Of a stretch of 64,000 bases of DNA, positions 10,556 through 21,576 are shown piece by piece. This DNA comes from Psychromonas algicola (lineage in GTDB: Bacteria > Pseudomonadota > Gammaproteobacteria > Enterobacterales > Psychromonadaceae), in contig NZ_SNUB01000011.1 of NCBI RefSeq assembly GCF_004378355.1, forward strand, positions 34,025 through 98,024. Direction: 5' to 3'. Each line of letters starts with the position of its first letter. Position 1 is the first letter of the stretch. The translations under genes were made by a program, and so were the position numbers. A model generated the notes under the pieces. The model searched no databases, was not told where the DNA came from, and saw only the letters and a list, made by a program, of their open reading frames with translations.

Positions 10556-11194
10556 ATGGCCGTAGCTGCAAACAAGCGTTCTGTTATGACGTTGTTCTCA
10601 GGACCATCTGATTTATATAGTCACCAAACACGTATCGTATTGGCTGAAAAAGGCGTCAATGTTGATATTACATTCGTTGACCAAGAAAACCCTTCAGAGG
10701 AACTAGCTGAATTAACACCTGATAGCGATCTACCAACATTAGTAGACCGTGAGTTAGTGTTATACAACTCTCGCATCATTATGGAATACTTAGATGAGCG
10801 TTTTCCTCATCCACCACTTATGCCTGTATATCCTGTTGAACGTGCTAAAAGCCGTTTATTAATGGAGCGTATTGAAGGTGAATGGTTTCCATTAGTAGCA
10901 ACAATTATGTCTGGTGACGAAGCGAAAGTTGAACCTGCTCGTGCTACTTTACGCGCTAAAATTCTTGAAGTTGCACCAGTATTCGAGCACTTCTCATACT
11001 TTATGTCTGAAGAGTTTACGATTGTTGATTGTTACATGGCTCCTTTATTATGGCGTCTACCAGAATTAAAAATCGATTTAGGCTACGAAAATGTAACAGG
11101 CATTAAAAGTTACATGGTTAAAGTATTTGAGCGTGAATCATTCCAAGCGTCAATGACTGAAACTGAGCGTGAAATTCGCATCGGCGGTCAATAA
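10556..11194 (+). CDS. sspA: Stringent starvation protein A
   Basis: Glutathione-S-transferase-fold protein that binds RNA polymerase and acts in stationary-phase and acid-stress gene control in E. coli. The 212 residues equal the E. coli length and carry LFSGPSDLYSHQTRIVLAEKG and the conserved surface PHPPLMPVYPVERA. It precedes sspB by 14 bases, the usual operon, and follows petABC as in Vibrio. Confidence 0.95.
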   Translation: MAVAANKRSVMTLFSGPSDLYSHQTRIVLAEKGVNVDITFVDQENPSEELAELTPDSDLPTLVDRELVLYNSRIIMEYLDERFPHPPLMPVYPVERAKSRLLMERIEGEWFPLVATIMSGDEAKVEPARATLRAKILEVAPVFEHFSYFMSEEFTIVDCYMAPLLWRLPELKIDLGYENVTGIKSYMVKVFERESFQASMTETEREIRIGGQ

Positions 11195-11208
11195 GATAGG
11201 TATTTAAA

Positions 11209-11622
11209 ATGTCGGAAATGTTAGTACAACGCCCTTATTTATTACGTGCTTTTTATAACTGGATTGTTGATAGTGAATGTACTCCACATATTATTGTGGA
11301 TGCTTCATTACCGAATGTTGAAGTGCCAGTGCAGTTCGTTGAGAATGGGAAAATTGTATTAAACATCGCGCCAGAGTCTGTTGTAGCGTTCGAGTTAAAT
11401 GATGATGCATTATCATTTAACGCGCGTTTTTCAGGTCAGCCGATGCAAATTTACGTACCTTTATATGCGATTGAAGGAATTTATGCTCGTGAGAATGGTG
11501 CAGGTACAATCTTCCCTGAAGAGCCTGCTTACAAGCTTGCAACAACTCAGGCAGATGCTAGTGATAGTAAGAAATCTGATGATGATAAGCCTAAAAGGCC
11601 AACATTAACTGTTGTAAAATAG
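11209..11622 (+). CDS. sspB: ClpXP protease specificity-enhancing factor SspB
   Basis: Adaptor that binds the ssrA tag on stalled-ribosome products and tethers them to ClpX. The N-terminal folded domain (about 1-112; RPYLLRAFYNWIVDS and the NVEVPVQFVENGKIVLNIAP strand region) is followed by a flexible acidic/basic linker and the ClpX-binding tail RPTLTVVK. 137 residues, slightly short of the E. coli protein because the linker is shorter. Ends the sspAB operon at a terminator. Confidence 0.95.
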   Translation: MSEMLVQRPYLLRAFYNWIVDSECTPHIIVDASLPNVEVPVQFVENGKIVLNIAPESVVAFELNDDALSFNARFSGQPMQIYVPLYAIEGIYARENGAGTIFPEEPAYKLATTQADASDSKKSDDDKPKRPTLTVVK

Positions 11623-11645
11623 TCTCGATATAAATTTCGACAAAT

Positions 11646-11673
11646 AAAAAACCGAGCTTGCTCGGTTTTTTTG
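11646..11673 (+). terminator. Terminator between convergent sspB and lnt
   Basis: The stem AAAAACCGAGC/GCTCGGTTTTT with a TT loop has A and T tracts on both sides, so it can serve both the sspAB and the lnt-end transcripts. Confidence 0.9.
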
Positions 11674-11719
11674 TCTCTGCTTTTTATTGCATCGCAGCTA
11701 CCAGTTAGAGGTTACGGAT

Positions 11720-13285
11720 TTACAATGAAGAGGGCGCTTTTTTCGATAAGATAAAAGCGGCAATTAATGAAAATAGAACAAAGATAAATAAAGGCGTTTG
11801 TCCCATTCGTTGATAAGGTGTTTCACCATAAGCAGGTTGTACTTCTTCTCTTAATACAGCATCTTCAAAAGTAGGTAAACGGCCCACTTCTTCACCGACT
11901 GTATTGTAGATCGCAGTGATCCCTGTGTTGGTGCTGCGTAAAACTGGACGACCGAATTCAATGGCACGCATTCTCGCTATTTGTAGATGTTGGTCTGGGC
12001 CAATTGAACTGCCAAACCAAGCGTCATTACTGACGGTTAATATCATACCTGTGTCATGGTGAATATTTTTTCTTAATAACTCAGGAAAAGCTATTTCATA
12101 ACATAATGCAGAAGCCAATGTCGTACCGTGTGCTTGTAAATTCCTTTGTACTTCACCACCGCGATGAAAACTCGACATAGGTAAATTAAAATAAGGCGCT
12201 AGTGGGCGTAATAAATCTTCAAAGGGTACAAACTCACCAATAGGTAATAAATGATGCTTCTGATAGCGATTTGGGCTTACATTTGAGTAACCTTCACCTT
12301 CTGGTAAGTCACCTAGCATAATAATGCTATTAAAATATTGATTACTTTCTTTGTTGTAGCTAATGATGCCTGTAATTAAGGATTGCTCATTGGTTTTTAA
12401 AGCATTGGATAGCGATTGTAAAAAAGGCTGCATATTCAGCTCAAGTGCAGCGATTGCAGACTCTGGCCAAATAATTAACTCATTTTTATGAATCAATTCA
12501 GGATCCGTTTGTAATTCATTTTGAATACCAGAAAGTGCTAAATATTTACGTAAAGAAGGGGAGAGGTGATTGGGTTCCCATTTCTTAGCTTGATCGATAT
12601 TACCTTGAACTAAAGCGACTTTAATAGGCGCTTGTAATTCGGTAAAACTTAACTTCTTTAAAGCAAACCCTGAAACCGTTAAGAAAAGAATTAATCCTAA
12701 GGCAAAAGATTTAGATTGTTTAAGCACTAATAAAGTCAGGGCCGAGCAAGTCAATAAAATTGCCAAGGTCATGCCCTGTACACCCAAAATAGGCGCAAAG
12801 CCAACGAATGGGGTGTCAATATGGCTGTAACCTAGATAAGCCCACGGAAAGCCTGTTAAAACCCATCCGCGCAAAAAGTCCATAATTAACCAAGCACTAG
12901 GCAAAATAAGTAGTAACTTAACTGCCATTGAATTGCTTTTTATCTTGAAGGTTAACCATAACGCTAAACTTGGGAAGAGTGCGAGATAAGCACATAAGAC
13001 AACAATGAGTGCGACACTAACAAAGGCTGGCATACCACCAAATAAATCCATGCTGACATAGATCCAATGAATGGTTGCAATAAACATGGATAAATTGAAG
13101 ACAAAGCTAACTAAAAATAGCTTCTTTTGTTGTAAGTGGACTTGTTTAAGCAATAAAAATAAGCCAACAAATGATGGATATAACACCCACCATTGTTGAA
13201 ACGGTGCAAAAGCAAAAACTTGTATCGCACCTAACAAACTGGCGATAAATAGCTGCCCTAAAAGGGAGGAAGTCATTTTATTCAT
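11720..13285 (-). CDS. lnt: Apolipoprotein N-acyltransferase
   Basis: Adds the third acyl chain to the N-terminal cysteine of lipoproteins in the inner membrane, needed for their export to the outer membrane. The 521 residues have about six N-terminal membrane helices, a nitrilase-like periplasmic domain and a last C-terminal helix. The catalytic Glu is in IWPESAIAAL, Lys in the HHLLPIGEFVPFE region, and Cys in ASALCYEIAFPELL. It is downstream of corC by 19 bases in the conserved miaB-ybeZ-ybeY-corC-lnt block. Confidence 0.96.
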   Translation of the reverse strand: MNKMTSSLLGQLFIASLLGAIQVFAFAPFQQWWVLYPSFVGLFLLLKQVHLQQKKLFLVSFVFNLSMFIATIHWIYVSMDLFGGMPAFVSVALIVVLCAYLALFPSLALWLTFKIKSNSMAVKLLLILPSAWLIMDFLRGWVLTGFPWAYLGYSHIDTPFVGFAPILGVQGMTLAILLTCSALTLLVLKQSKSFALGLILFLTVSGFALKKLSFTELQAPIKVALVQGNIDQAKKWEPNHLSPSLRKYLALSGIQNELQTDPELIHKNELIIWPESAIAALELNMQPFLQSLSNALKTNEQSLITGIISYNKESNQYFNSIIMLGDLPEGEGYSNVSPNRYQKHHLLPIGEFVPFEDLLRPLAPYFNLPMSSFHRGGEVQRNLQAHGTTLASALCYEIAFPELLRKNIHHDTGMILTVSNDAWFGSSIGPDQHLQIARMRAIEFGRPVLRSTNTGITAIYNTVGEEVGRLPTFEDAVLREEVQPAYGETPYQRMGQTPLFIFVLFSLIAAFILSKKAPSSL

Positions 13286-13304
13286 CAGTTTCTTAACCTA
13301 TTGC

Positions 13305-14177
13305 TCACTCTTGTGGTGGCTGTTTTCTTAATTCTTTTGGAGTACGAACTTGTAATTGTACTAAACGTCGATTGTCTGCGTGAGTGACTTTAAACTTATG
13401 TTCGCCTATCGTGATTTTTTCACCACGGCCAGGTAAGTGACCTAACTCATGTAAGATCAAACCACCAATAGTATCTTGATCTTCGACGTTATAATCGGTT
13501 TTGAAGAAGTCATTAAAATCAGCAAGTGTCGTCAAAGCGCTTACAGCATAACTACGTTTACCAATTTTACGGATCTCTTCATCATCATCGTTGTCGAATT
13601 CATCTTCGATTTCACCAACAATTACTTCTAAAATATCTTCGATTGTCACTAAGCCTGATACACCACCATACTCATCAACAACAATTGCCATGTGGTAACG
13701 TTGGCTACGAAACTCTTTTAATAACGTATCTAAACGCTTACTTTCAGGAACCACCACTGCTTCTCGTAGAATTTCTTCTATTTTGAATTCGTCAGGATCT
13801 GAACTAAAACCGTATTGAATAAGGTCTTTTGCTAGCAATAAACCCACAATATGGTCTTTATCTTCAGTGATCACTGGGAAACGAGAATGTGCTGAGTTAA
13901 TGATTTCAGGTAAAAACTCATCAACGGACTGATGTAATCCTAAGGTCACCATTTGTGAACGAGGGATCATGATATCGCGTACTCGCATTTTAGAAACGTC
14001 GAGCACTCCTTTTATCATTTCTTTGGTTTTTTGATCGATCACTTCACGCTGCTTAGCGCTATCGATCACATCTAATAATTCATCTTGGCTTTTTGGTTCG
14101 CCTTGGAATAAATTGCTGATTTTATCGAGCAGACCTTCTTTAGGCTGCTCGTTGCTAGAATGATAATCTTCCGACAT
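13305..14177 (-). CDS. corC: CorC/YbeX family CBS-domain protein
   Basis: Associated with magnesium/cobalt efflux and, in recent work on YbeX, with ribosome homeostasis. The 290 residues contain two CBS motifs (about 65-190: RDIMIPRSQMVTL and MAIVVDEYGGVSGLVTIEDI) and a C-terminal CorC_HlyC transporter-associated domain (about 205-285). No membrane segments. It lies between ybeY and lnt, as in E. coli, and its start is 9 bases after the ybeY stop. Confidence 0.94.
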   Translation of the reverse strand: MSEDYHSSNEQPKEGLLDKISNLFQGEPKSQDELLDVIDSAKQREVIDQKTKEMIKGVLDVSKMRVRDIMIPRSQMVTLGLHQSVDEFLPEIINSAHSRFPVITEDKDHIVGLLLAKDLIQYGFSSDPDEFKIEEILREAVVVPESKRLDTLLKEFRSQRYHMAIVVDEYGGVSGLVTIEDILEVIVGEIEDEFDNDDDEEIRKIGKRSYAVSALTTLADFNDFFKTDYNVEDQDTIGGLILHELGHLPGRGEKITIGEHKFKVTHADNRRLVQLQVRTPKELRKQPPQE

Positions 14178-14186
14178 TAATTTTAT

Positions 14187-14663
14187 TTACTCTTTTTCGC
14201 TTAAATAAGGGTCATTGTAACCAAGCTCAATCATGAGGCTAGTTTCAATACGTTCCATCGTTTCTGCTTCTTCTTCATCAATATGGTCATAACCTAATAA
14301 ATGCAAGGTTCCATGAATTAACATATGTGCCCAATGTGATATGAGTCTCTTATTTTGTTCAATTGCTTCTTTTTCAACCACACTCTTACAGATTATCAGA
14401 TCCCCTAACAAAGGTAACGTGATCCCGGGTGGGTTTTGAAAAGGAAAAGATAAGACATTCGTTGGTCTATCTTTTTCTCTATATTGGCTATTCAACTCTT
14501 GGCTTTCTGCTGCATCAACAATACGTACTGTCAGCTCAGCTTCTTCACGAATGTCATCGCTTGCCGCCATAATTGCTGCATTTACCCAAGTTTCTATTTG
14601 CGCTAACTCAGGTAAAGATTGCTCGTTCTCACTCGCAATCTGTAAATCAACATACAATTCCAT
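14187..14663 (-). CDS. ybeY: Endoribonuclease/rRNA maturation factor YbeY
   Basis: Zinc-dependent protein needed for 16S rRNA 3' end processing and ribosome quality control. The 158 residues contain the metal-binding signature [11 protein letters not shown] with three histidines (about 114-124) and the substrate-side motif [15 protein letters not shown]. Its ATG overlaps the ybeZ stop by one base, showing translational coupling. Confidence 0.95.
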   Translation of the reverse strand: MELYVDLQIASENEQSLPELAQIETWVNAAIMAASDDIREEAELTVRIVDAAESQELNSQYREKDRPTNVLSFPFQNPPGITLPLLGDLIICKSVVEKEAIEQNKRLISHWAHMLIHGTLHLLGYDHIDEEEAETMERIETSLMIELGYNDPYLSEKE

Positions 14664-15697
14664 TAAGCGTCTCTCGCTTCGCTTTCTGCAATTTCAGTTT
14701 TTCTATCAAAGGCATCGTAAGCTTTAACAATACGTGCAACAACAGGATGACGAACAACATCATCGGCTAAAAAGAAGTTAAAGCTAATGCCATCATCGAC
14801 TTCACCTAACACTTCAATCGCATGTCGTAAGCCTGATTTTACGTGGCGAGGCAAATCAATTTGTGTAATATCACCAGTGATCACTGCCGTTGAGTTAAAA
14901 CCGATACGAGTCAAAAACATCTTCATTTGTTCTGTTGTTGTATTCTGGCTTTCATCCAAAATAACAAAGGCATCATTTAAAGTACGTCCACGCATATACG
15001 CCAATGGTGCAATTTCAATGACGTTTTTTTCAATCAGCTTTTCTACTTTTTCAAAGCCTAACATTTCAAATAAAGCGTCATATAAAGGACGTAAATAAGG
15101 GTCAACTTTTTGCGATAAATCACCCGGTAAGAAACCTAATTTTTCACCAGCTTCAACAGCAGGGCGCGTTAATAGAATACGGCGCACTTCTTGACGCTCT
15201 AATGCTTCAACAGCACAAGCTACGGCTAAATAGGTTTTACCTGTACCTGCAGGGCCGATACCAAAACTAATATCGTTACGTAAAATATTACTAACGTATT
15301 TTGTTTGGTTTTCACCACGCGGCTTGATCACGCCTCGTTTAGTTTTAATAGTTAAGCTTTTAAAACCTACTTCATTAGATTCTGCTTTAACTTCTAATAA
15401 ACGATGATCGCTGATTAAATTTTGTAGCGCTAAATGTACTTCATCATTGGTTAAGCGTGGCGCTTTTCCTTTGATTGGTTGTGTTTCAATGTATAAATCA
15501 TTGAGTAAATCACGGCAGGCTTCTGCGTAACGTTGTTCACCCACTACTTGAAAATGTTCATCTTTATAGATTATTTCAACACCTAAGCGGCGTTCAATCT
15601 GTTTAATGTTATCGTCAAATGATCCGCATAACACCGCTAAACGGTCTTTATCTGCAGGTACTAAATCAAGATGTACTGTGGTTAGTTTTGTGGTCAA
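14663..15697 (-). CDS. ybeZ: PhoH-like ATPase YbeZ
   Basis: PhoH-family P-loop ATPase, a partner of YbeY. The 344 residues (E. coli YbeZ 346) carry Walker A GPAGTGKT, the [18 protein letters not shown] block and Walker [12 protein letters not shown]. An N-terminal KH-like region (about 10-75) precedes the ATPase domain. Located immediately upstream of ybeY on the same transcript. Confidence 0.94.
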   Translation of the reverse strand: MTTKLTTVHLDLVPADKDRLAVLCGSFDDNIKQIERRLGVEIIYKDEHFQVVGEQRYAEACRDLLNDLYIETQPIKGKAPRLTNDEVHLALQNLISDHRLLEVKAESNEVGFKSLTIKTKRGVIKPRGENQTKYVSNILRNDISFGIGPAGTGKTYLAVACAVEALERQEVRRILLTRPAVEAGEKLGFLPGDLSQKVDPYLRPLYDALFEMLGFEKVEKLIEKNVIEIAPLAYMRGRTLNDAFVILDESQNTTTEQMKMFLTRIGFNSTAVITGDITQIDLPRHVKSGLRHAIEVLGEVDDGISFNFFLADDVVRHPVVARIVKAYDAFDRKTEIAESEARDA

Positions 15698-15761
15698 GTT
15701 ACAAAGCCCCTTATTTATATTTTCTTAGTTATTAATGCTTGTTCATTCTTTTCAGTACAGC

Positions 15762-17183
15762 CTAAGCTGGCACAAAGGTTTCGACACCGAGTTTACTGTT
15801 TTGTTTCTTAACAATATCACTTGGACGAATAGATTCACGTAAATTCATTTCTGATTCACCGCGAATAAATTTACCACGGATAGAGTTAGTATGAACTTCT
15901 GTTATCTCAACATCAACAAAACCGCCAATTGAACGATGATCACCTTCAAAGTTTACGATACGGTTATTTTCAGTACGTCCGCAAAGTTCCATAATATTCT
16001 TACGCGAAGGACCTTCTACTAAAATACGTTGTACTGAACCGACCATACGGCGACCAATTAATTGTGAATGTTGGTGAATGCGATCTTGTAAGATGGCTAA
16101 GCGTTTCTTTTTGGTTTCCATATCAACATCATCAGGCATATCTGCCGCAGGCGTTCCTGGACGTTGGCTATAAATAAAACTATAGCTTGTATCAAAACCA
16201 ATAAAGTTAATCAGATCCATCGTTTGTTGGAAGTCTTCATCGGTTTCATTCGGGAAGCCAACAATAAAGTCAGAACTAATCGTTAAATTTGGTCTTACTG
16301 CTTTTAATGCGGCAATCTTTTCTTTGTACTGCGCAACAGTATGTCCACGTTTCATTAGGTTTAAAATACGATCCGCACCGGCTTGTACAGGAAGATGTAA
16401 AAAATCAACTAGCTCAGGTGTGTCACGGTAAACATCAATAATTTCATCGGTAAAATCAATCGGGTTACTTGTAGTGTAACGTAAGCGATCAATACCATCG
16501 ATAGATGCCACATAACGTAATAATTCAGCAAAACTACATTCTTCACCATCGTGCATTGTGCTGATGTAAGAGTTTACGTTTTGTCCTAATAAATTAATTT
16601 CACGTACGCCTTGTTCTGCAAGCTGTGCAACTTCTAATAAAATATCATCTAACGGACGGCTTACTTCCTCACCACGCGTGTAAGGTACCACACAGAAAGT
16701 ACAGTATTTTGAACAACCTTCCATAATTGAAACAAAGGCCGTTGCACCTTCTGCTCTTGGCTCTGGCATTGAGTCAAACTTTTCAATTTCAGGGAAACTG
16801 ACATCAACCACATTGCCTTTATTTTCTTTCACGTCTTTAATCATTTTTGGTAAACGATGTAATGTTTGCGGACCAAAAACAATATCAACATAAGGTGCGC
16901 GACGACGAATCGCTTTACCTTCTTGCGAAGCGACACAACCGCCAACACCAATAATGATGTTAGGATTTTTTTCTTTTAATTTTCTCCAACGACCTAGTTG
17001 GTGGAATACTTTTTCCTGTGCTTTTTCACGAATAGAACAGGTATTCAATAAAATTACATCTGCATCTTCTGCTTCATCAACAGAAACGTATCCATTGCTT
17101 GCATTTAAAAGGTCTGCCATTTTCGATGAATCGTACTCATTCATCTGACAACCCCAAGTTTTAACGTGTAATTTCATGCTCAT
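15762..17183 (-). CDS. miaB: tRNA-2-methylthio-N6-dimethylallyladenosine synthase (MiaB)
   Basis: Radical-SAM methylthiotransferase that modifies A37 of tRNAs reading UNN codons. The 473 residues have the N-terminal UPF0004 domain with three cluster cysteines ([28 protein letters not shown]), the radical-SAM motif CSKYCTFC, and a C-terminal TRAM domain (about 378-440). First gene of the minus-strand block leading to lnt. A 270-base gap to ubiF on the other strand holds the divergent promoters; I see no other gene in it. Confidence 0.97.
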   Translation of the reverse strand: MSMKLHVKTWGCQMNEYDSSKMADLLNASNGYVSVDEAEDADVILLNTCSIREKAQEKVFHQLGRWRKLKEKNPNIIIGVGGCVASQEGKAIRRRAPYVDIVFGPQTLHRLPKMIKDVKENKGNVVDVSFPEIEKFDSMPEPRAEGATAFVSIMEGCSKYCTFCVVPYTRGEEVSRPLDDILLEVAQLAEQGVREINLLGQNVNSYISTMHDGEECSFAELLRYVASIDGIDRLRYTTSNPIDFTDEIIDVYRDTPELVDFLHLPVQAGADRILNLMKRGHTVAQYKEKIAALKAVRPNLTISSDFIVGFPNETDEDFQQTMDLINFIGFDTSYSFIYSQRPGTPAADMPDDVDMETKKKRLAILQDRIHQHSQLIGRRMVGSVQRILVEGPSRKNIMELCGRTENNRIVNFEGDHRSIGGFVDVEITEVHTNSIRGKFIRGESEMNLRESIRPSDIVKKQNSKLGVETFVPA

Positions 17184-17454
17184 ATCGACTGCCTACCATT
17201 GTTGCTATTAGTTGAGACTAATTTGTTTGTTTCTTCAAAAGAGGTCGCATTTTACGCACTTCAAGGCAATCATGCTACTTTTTGTTTGCAAGCTTTACGT
17301 TTATTAAAAATTCAGCGGGTAACTGGGTTTTAAACACTCAAAAAAATGGCTTAATTTTTCCCAATTGGCAGTAATTTACGTACAATCAAGCGTTCTGATG
17401 AAGTTCATTAAATAACGCTAGCAAAAGAGCGCTTTGGTAAATATTGAGGATGTT

Positions 17455-18615
17455 ATGGCAAATAGGGAAATTATTATTGTTGGCGGTGGAATGGTTGGCG
17501 CTTTATCCGCTTCATTGCTTGCTAAACAAGGCGATACCATTCACCTTATCGAAAAATCACCATTAGTCATGCCACAAATTGATGATCAGTTTGACCTACG
17601 CGTGTCTGCTTTTAGTGCACAAAGCAAAGCCTTACTTGAGCAAGCTGGTGTCTGGGATATGATCCCTGAATCTCGTGTCTGTGCTTATAAAGGTTTACAA
17701 ACATGGGAAGCTGGCAGCCAAAAATTAATATTTTCTAGTGATGATATCGGAGAAGCATTATTAGGTTATATTGCCGAAAACCGTTGGATCCAAGCTGTGC
17801 TATGGCAACAACTCAAACAATTATCGAACGTGCATTTCTATGAAAACGTTGAAGTATTGAATATTGAGCAAAACGAACAGCAAGTTAATGTCACACTATC
17901 CAATCAAAAAACGTTACAAGCTGAATTGTTGCTTGCTTGCGATGGTGCTAACTCTGCGGTACGTAATCACTTACAACTGCCAGTGACAAGTTGGGATTAT
18001 CGTCAACATTGTCTGCTAATTAACATTACAACTGATTGCCCTCAACAAAGCATTACATGGCAAGAATTTAGAGAAACAGGTCCTTGTGCTTTTTTACCGT
18101 TAGCTGGGCATAACGGAAGTTTAGTGTGGTATCACAGCCCACAAAAAATAAAACAATTACAAAGCTTAACCAATCAACAATTGAAGCAAACTATTTTAGC
18201 TGAATTTCCACATTTAGATTTTGATTTTGAAGTGCAAAGTAAAGGTGGATTCCCACTTACTCGACGTCATGCAAAACACTATTACCAAGGGCGTGTTGTA
18301 TTATTAGGGGATGCGGCTCATACCATTAATCCATTAGCAGGGCAGGGCGTAAACCTTGGATTTAAAGATGTGCAATGTTTAGTTGAATTGCTTACTTTGT
18401 GTAGTGATTTATCAATACCTGAAATATTAAAGCGTTATCAACGCCAACGTCAGCCAGCGAATTTATTAATGCAAACGGGGATGGATGTTTTTTATAAAGT
18501 CAGTAAATCAGATTCAACTGCACTACGCTTTTTACGAAAAAGCTTTTTAGGGTTAGCACAACAATCCGGTGAGATTAAAAATCGTGTCATGCGTTATGCG
18601 ATGGGAATAAATTAA
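17455..18615 (+). CDS. ubiF: 2-octaprenyl-3-methyl-6-methoxy-1,4-benzoquinol hydroxylase (UbiF)
   Basis: FAD monooxygenase that hydroxylates a late ubiquinone precursor at C6. Start chosen at the ATG with GAGG seven bases upstream; a longer frame from an upstream TTG lacks support. The 386 residues have the FAD dinucleotide-binding fold GGGMVGALSASLLA at the N-terminus, the conserved CDGANSAVR and the second FAD motif LLGDAAHTINPLAGQGVNLG. Similarity to E. coli UbiF (for example QSGMD-like QTGMDVFYKVS near the C-terminus) distinguishes it from UbiH and UbiI. Confidence 0.9.
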   Translation: MANREIIIVGGGMVGALSASLLAKQGDTIHLIEKSPLVMPQIDDQFDLRVSAFSAQSKALLEQAGVWDMIPESRVCAYKGLQTWEAGSQKLIFSSDDIGEALLGYIAENRWIQAVLWQQLKQLSNVHFYENVEVLNIEQNEQQVNVTLSNQKTLQAELLLACDGANSAVRNHLQLPVTSWDYRQHCLLINITTDCPQQSITWQEFRETGPCAFLPLAGHNGSLVWYHSPQKIKQLQSLTNQQLKQTILAEFPHLDFDFEVQSKGGFPLTRRHAKHYYQGRVVLLGDAAHTINPLAGQGVNLGFKDVQCLVELLTLCSDLSIPEILKRYQRQRQPANLLMQTGMDVFYKVSKSDSTALRFLRKSFLGLAQQSGEIKNRVMRYAMGIN

Positions 18616-18639
18616 AGATATAAGTGATTTCATGAATAC

Positions 18640-18679
18640 AAAAAAGCCGCGACTTAATAGTTTAAGTGGCGGCTTTTTA
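18640..18679. terminator. Bidirectional terminator between ubiF and maeA
   Basis: The stem AAAAAGCCGC.ACTTAA/TTTAAGT.GCGGCTTTTT between two convergent genes, with A and T tracts on both sides, serves both transcripts. Confidence 0.9.
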
Positions 18680-18709
18680 TTTGTTTATTGGCGAGGTTAA
18701 GTGATTCGC

Positions 18710-20392
18710 TTAGAAAGACGTTCGGCGATAATCACGGTAACGAGGTAACCAGAAGTTAGCATGTAAGCGACGCTTCATATTTTCATCGGTAACCGGTAAC
18801 GCTAATCCATCTTCAATTGCTTGTCGCGCAACCGCATTAGCAATTTTTTCACTGATTTCTTGAATCACTTTTAATGGTGGTAATAAAGCACCCGGTGCTT
18901 TTTCATAGTCCATTGATGCATCTGCTAAGGCTTGGCTTGCTGCCATTAACATATTATCGCTGATCCCAGTGGCACGCGCTGCTAACACACCTAAACCAAT
19001 CCCCGGGAAGATGTAACTATTATTACATTGAGAAACTTCAAAAGATTGACCTTCGTAAAGGGTATTCGGGAAAGGGCTACCTGTTGCAATAATAGCTTTA
19101 CCTTTACTCCAATTAGTTACGTCTTGTGGCGTTGCTTCCACACGTGATGTTGGGTTTGAAAGCGGTAATACAATAGGTTGTTCTGTATTTTCACATAAAG
19201 TTTCAATCACTGATTGTGTGAATAAACCTGCTTGACCACTCACGCCAAACAATACAGTGATCTTACCTTGTTTAACCACTTGCTCTAAGCCTAGAGATTG
19301 GCTGTGATCCCAGCTTTCTATTGCCGCTGATTTTTGTGCTAACGGCGATTGGAAAGCTTGTAAATCTGGCATGTTATCGGTTAATAAACCGTAACGATCT
19401 ACCATAAACACTTGTTTACGTGCTTGCTCTTCAGTTAAGCCTTCACGTTGCATTTGACGAATAATATGTTCAGCAATACCACAACCTGCTGAGCCAGCAC
19501 CTAAGAAAGCAATATTCTGTTCGCTTAGTTTTTGCCCTTTATTTAAACAAGCTGCAATTAGCGTCCCAACAGAGACCGCTGCTGTACCTTGAATATCATC
19601 ATTAAAACAACAAAGTTGATCACGATACTTGTTTAATAGTGGTGTTGCATTAGTTTGCGCAAAATCTTCAAATTGTAATAACACTTCAGGCCAACGACGC
19701 TTAACAGCTTGAATAAATAAATCGACAAATTCATTGTATTCTTCGCCAGTAATACGTGGGTTACGCCATCCCATATACATAGGATCATTTAATAATTGGC
19801 TATTGTTAGTACCTACATCTAATAAAATAGGTAAACAGTGCGCAGGACTGATACCACCACAGGCAGTATATAAAGCTAACTTACCAATTGGGATCCCCAT
19901 GCCACCGATACCTTGGTCGCCCAATCCTAAAATTCGCTCACCATCTGTTACGACTATAACTTTTACATTCTGCTTAGTCGCATTCTGTAACATATCATCA
20001 ATTTTATGACGCTCAGGATAAGAAATAAATAATCCACGCTTACGACGATATATTTTAGAAAACTTTTCACAGGCTTGGCCAACCGTTGGCGTGTAAATCA
20101 GCGGCATCACTTCTTCAATATGATCTTCAATTAAATGGTGATAAAGCGTTTCGTTAGTATCTTGAATGTTACGTAAGTAGATATGTTTATCCAAATCACT
20201 ATTAAAAGAACAAAGTTGCTGATAAGCACGTAAAGACTGTTCTTCAATGGTTTCAATGGTATGCGGTAATAATCCAGTTAAATTAAAACTGTCTCGCTCT
20301 TCTAATGAAAATGCACTGCCTTTGTTAAGTAGTGACGTTTCTAATAATGCAGGGCCAGCGAAGGGGATATATAAGGGGCGTTTTGATGGCAT
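18710..20392 (-). CDS. maeA: NAD-dependent malic enzyme
   Basis: Decarboxylates malate to pyruvate with NAD reduction. Very close throughout to E. coli Mae[22 protein letters not shown] near the start, [13 protein letters not shown], the catalytic Tyr/Lys regions, [20 protein letters not shown] and the dinucleotide-binding [13 protein letters not shown]. Start placed at the ATG beginning [10 protein letters not shown], eight bases after AAGAG; in-frame ATGs at 20398 and 20419 give a protein up to nine residues longer. The 560 residues end with YRDYRRTSF as expected. No neighbours in the same operon. Confidence 0.95.
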   Translation of the reverse strand: MPSKRPLYIPFAGPALLETSLLNKGSAFSLEERDSFNLTGLLPHTIETIEEQSLRAYQQLCSFNSDLDKHIYLRNIQDTNETLYHHLIEDHIEEVMPLIYTPTVGQACEKFSKIYRRKRGLFISYPERHKIDDMLQNATKQNVKVIVVTDGERILGLGDQGIGGMGIPIGKLALYTACGGISPAHCLPILLDVGTNNSQLLNDPMYMGWRNPRITGEEYNEFVDLFIQAVKRRWPEVLLQFEDFAQTNATPLLNKYRDQLCCFNDDIQGTAAVSVGTLIAACLNKGQKLSEQNIAFLGAGSAGCGIAEHIIRQMQREGLTEEQARKQVFMVDRYGLLTDNMPDLQAFQSPLAQKSAAIESWDHSQSLGLEQVVKQGKITVLFGVSGQAGLFTQSVIETLCENTEQPIVLPLSNPTSRVEATPQDVTNWSKGKAIIATGSPFPNTLYEGQSFEVSQCNNSYIFPGIGLGVLAARATGISDNMLMAASQALADASMDYEKAPGALLPPLKVIQEISEKIANAVARQAIEDGLALPVTDENMKRRLHANFWLPRYRDYRRTSF

Positions 20393-20505
20393 AATCATAT
20401 CTCTTATTGAGTAAAGCATGCTTTAAATCATGCCTGAATTAATTATAGTGTATAAACAATAGCCCAATCTAAATGATAGCTAAACCATTTACAACCTAAT
20501 GTGTG

Positions 20506-21414
20506 TTAGCTGAGTTCTATTTTATGTTTTTTAAAATAATCTTTTAGATAATCGAGCAATAAACGTAACTTTTTAGAGTCTGCACTCCCCGGAGGAAATA
20601 CCGCATAGAGTTCAATATCGTTCAGTTGATAGTCTGTTAAAATCTGAGTAAGCGTCCCTGACTTTATTTTAGGTAACGCATCATAGGTTGGAATGCGCCC
20701 TAAACCGTGTCCACCTTCTACAAAAGCAGTTCGAGCAGCTGCGTTATTGGTACTGACATTACCTGATAATTTAACCTTATAAGAGCGGTTGCCTTTTTGA
20801 ATATCCAAGGTACTAGCCGATAACTTATAAAGCACCCATTGATGCGAGCTTAATTGCGCAGGCGTCGTAGGGCGACCGTGTTTTAATAAATAGTGGGGCG
20901 AAGCACATAAACAAGTATGCAAGGTTGAGAGTTTCACGGCTTGTAAACCAGAGTCAGGTAAAACAGCGCCACGTATCGCGACATCAAACCCTTCTTTAAT
21001 AATATTGACCACTTCATCACTCAAGTTCACATCTAATTGAATATTAGGATAAAACTGACGAAATTCATTTAACGCAGGCACAATAATATTTAACCCAACA
21101 CTCACGGGGCAACTTATTTTAATGACCCCAGTTGGGTCATTTTTAAGGTTTTCGATTTGTTGGTTTGCCGCCAAAGCTTGCTCAACAATCACTTTACAGC
21201 GTTCATAATATTGACTGCCTGCTTCTGTGAGGGCAATGCTACGAGTCGAGCGGTTAAGTAATTTTATGCCTAATTGTGTTTCTAGTTTTTTAATGTGATA
21301 ACTCACCACTGCACGCGACAATCCAACATGCTTGGCCGCTGCACTTAAACTGCCTTGCTCAATTACCTGTGCAAATACCACCATGCTTTTTAATTGTTCA
21401 AAGGAAAGTTCCAT
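20506..21414 (-). CDS. LysR-family transcriptional regulator
   Basis: 302 residues: N-terminal winged helix-turn-helix (about 5-64, GSLSAAAKHVGLSRAVVSYHIKKLE) and a periplasmic-binding-protein-like effector domain (about 90-295). It is divergent from the DJ-1/PfpI gene at 21577 across a 160-base gap, the usual LysR arrangement, so control of that gene is likely but inferred. The ligand cannot be read from the sequence. It belongs to the AaeR/CrgA-like branch by general appearance only. Confidence 0.9.
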   Translation of the reverse strand: MELSFEQLKSMVVFAQVIEQGSLSAAAKHVGLSRAVVSYHIKKLETQLGIKLLNRSTRSIALTEAGSQYYERCKVIVEQALAANQQIENLKNDPTGVIKISCPVSVGLNIIVPALNEFRQFYPNIQLDVNLSDEVVNIIKEGFDVAIRGAVLPDSGLQAVKLSTLHTCLCASPHYLLKHGRPTTPAQLSSHQWVLYKLSASTLDIQKGNRSYKVKLSGNVSTNNAAARTAFVEGGHGLGRIPTYDALPKIKSGTLTQILTDYQLNDIELYAVFPPGSADSKKLRLLLDYLKDYFKKHKIELS

Positions 21415-21576
21415 TAGTGACTCTTTTTGTTTATATCGGGATAGTTTGTATCAATTATTATAACAATGATGTCAGTAAAGTCTGCATTGTTCAAAATTAT
21501 ATTAAGCCTATACTGTTGTTCATTATCTAAATACAGATAACACTAACAATAATAATTGCAAAATAAGGGTCACACT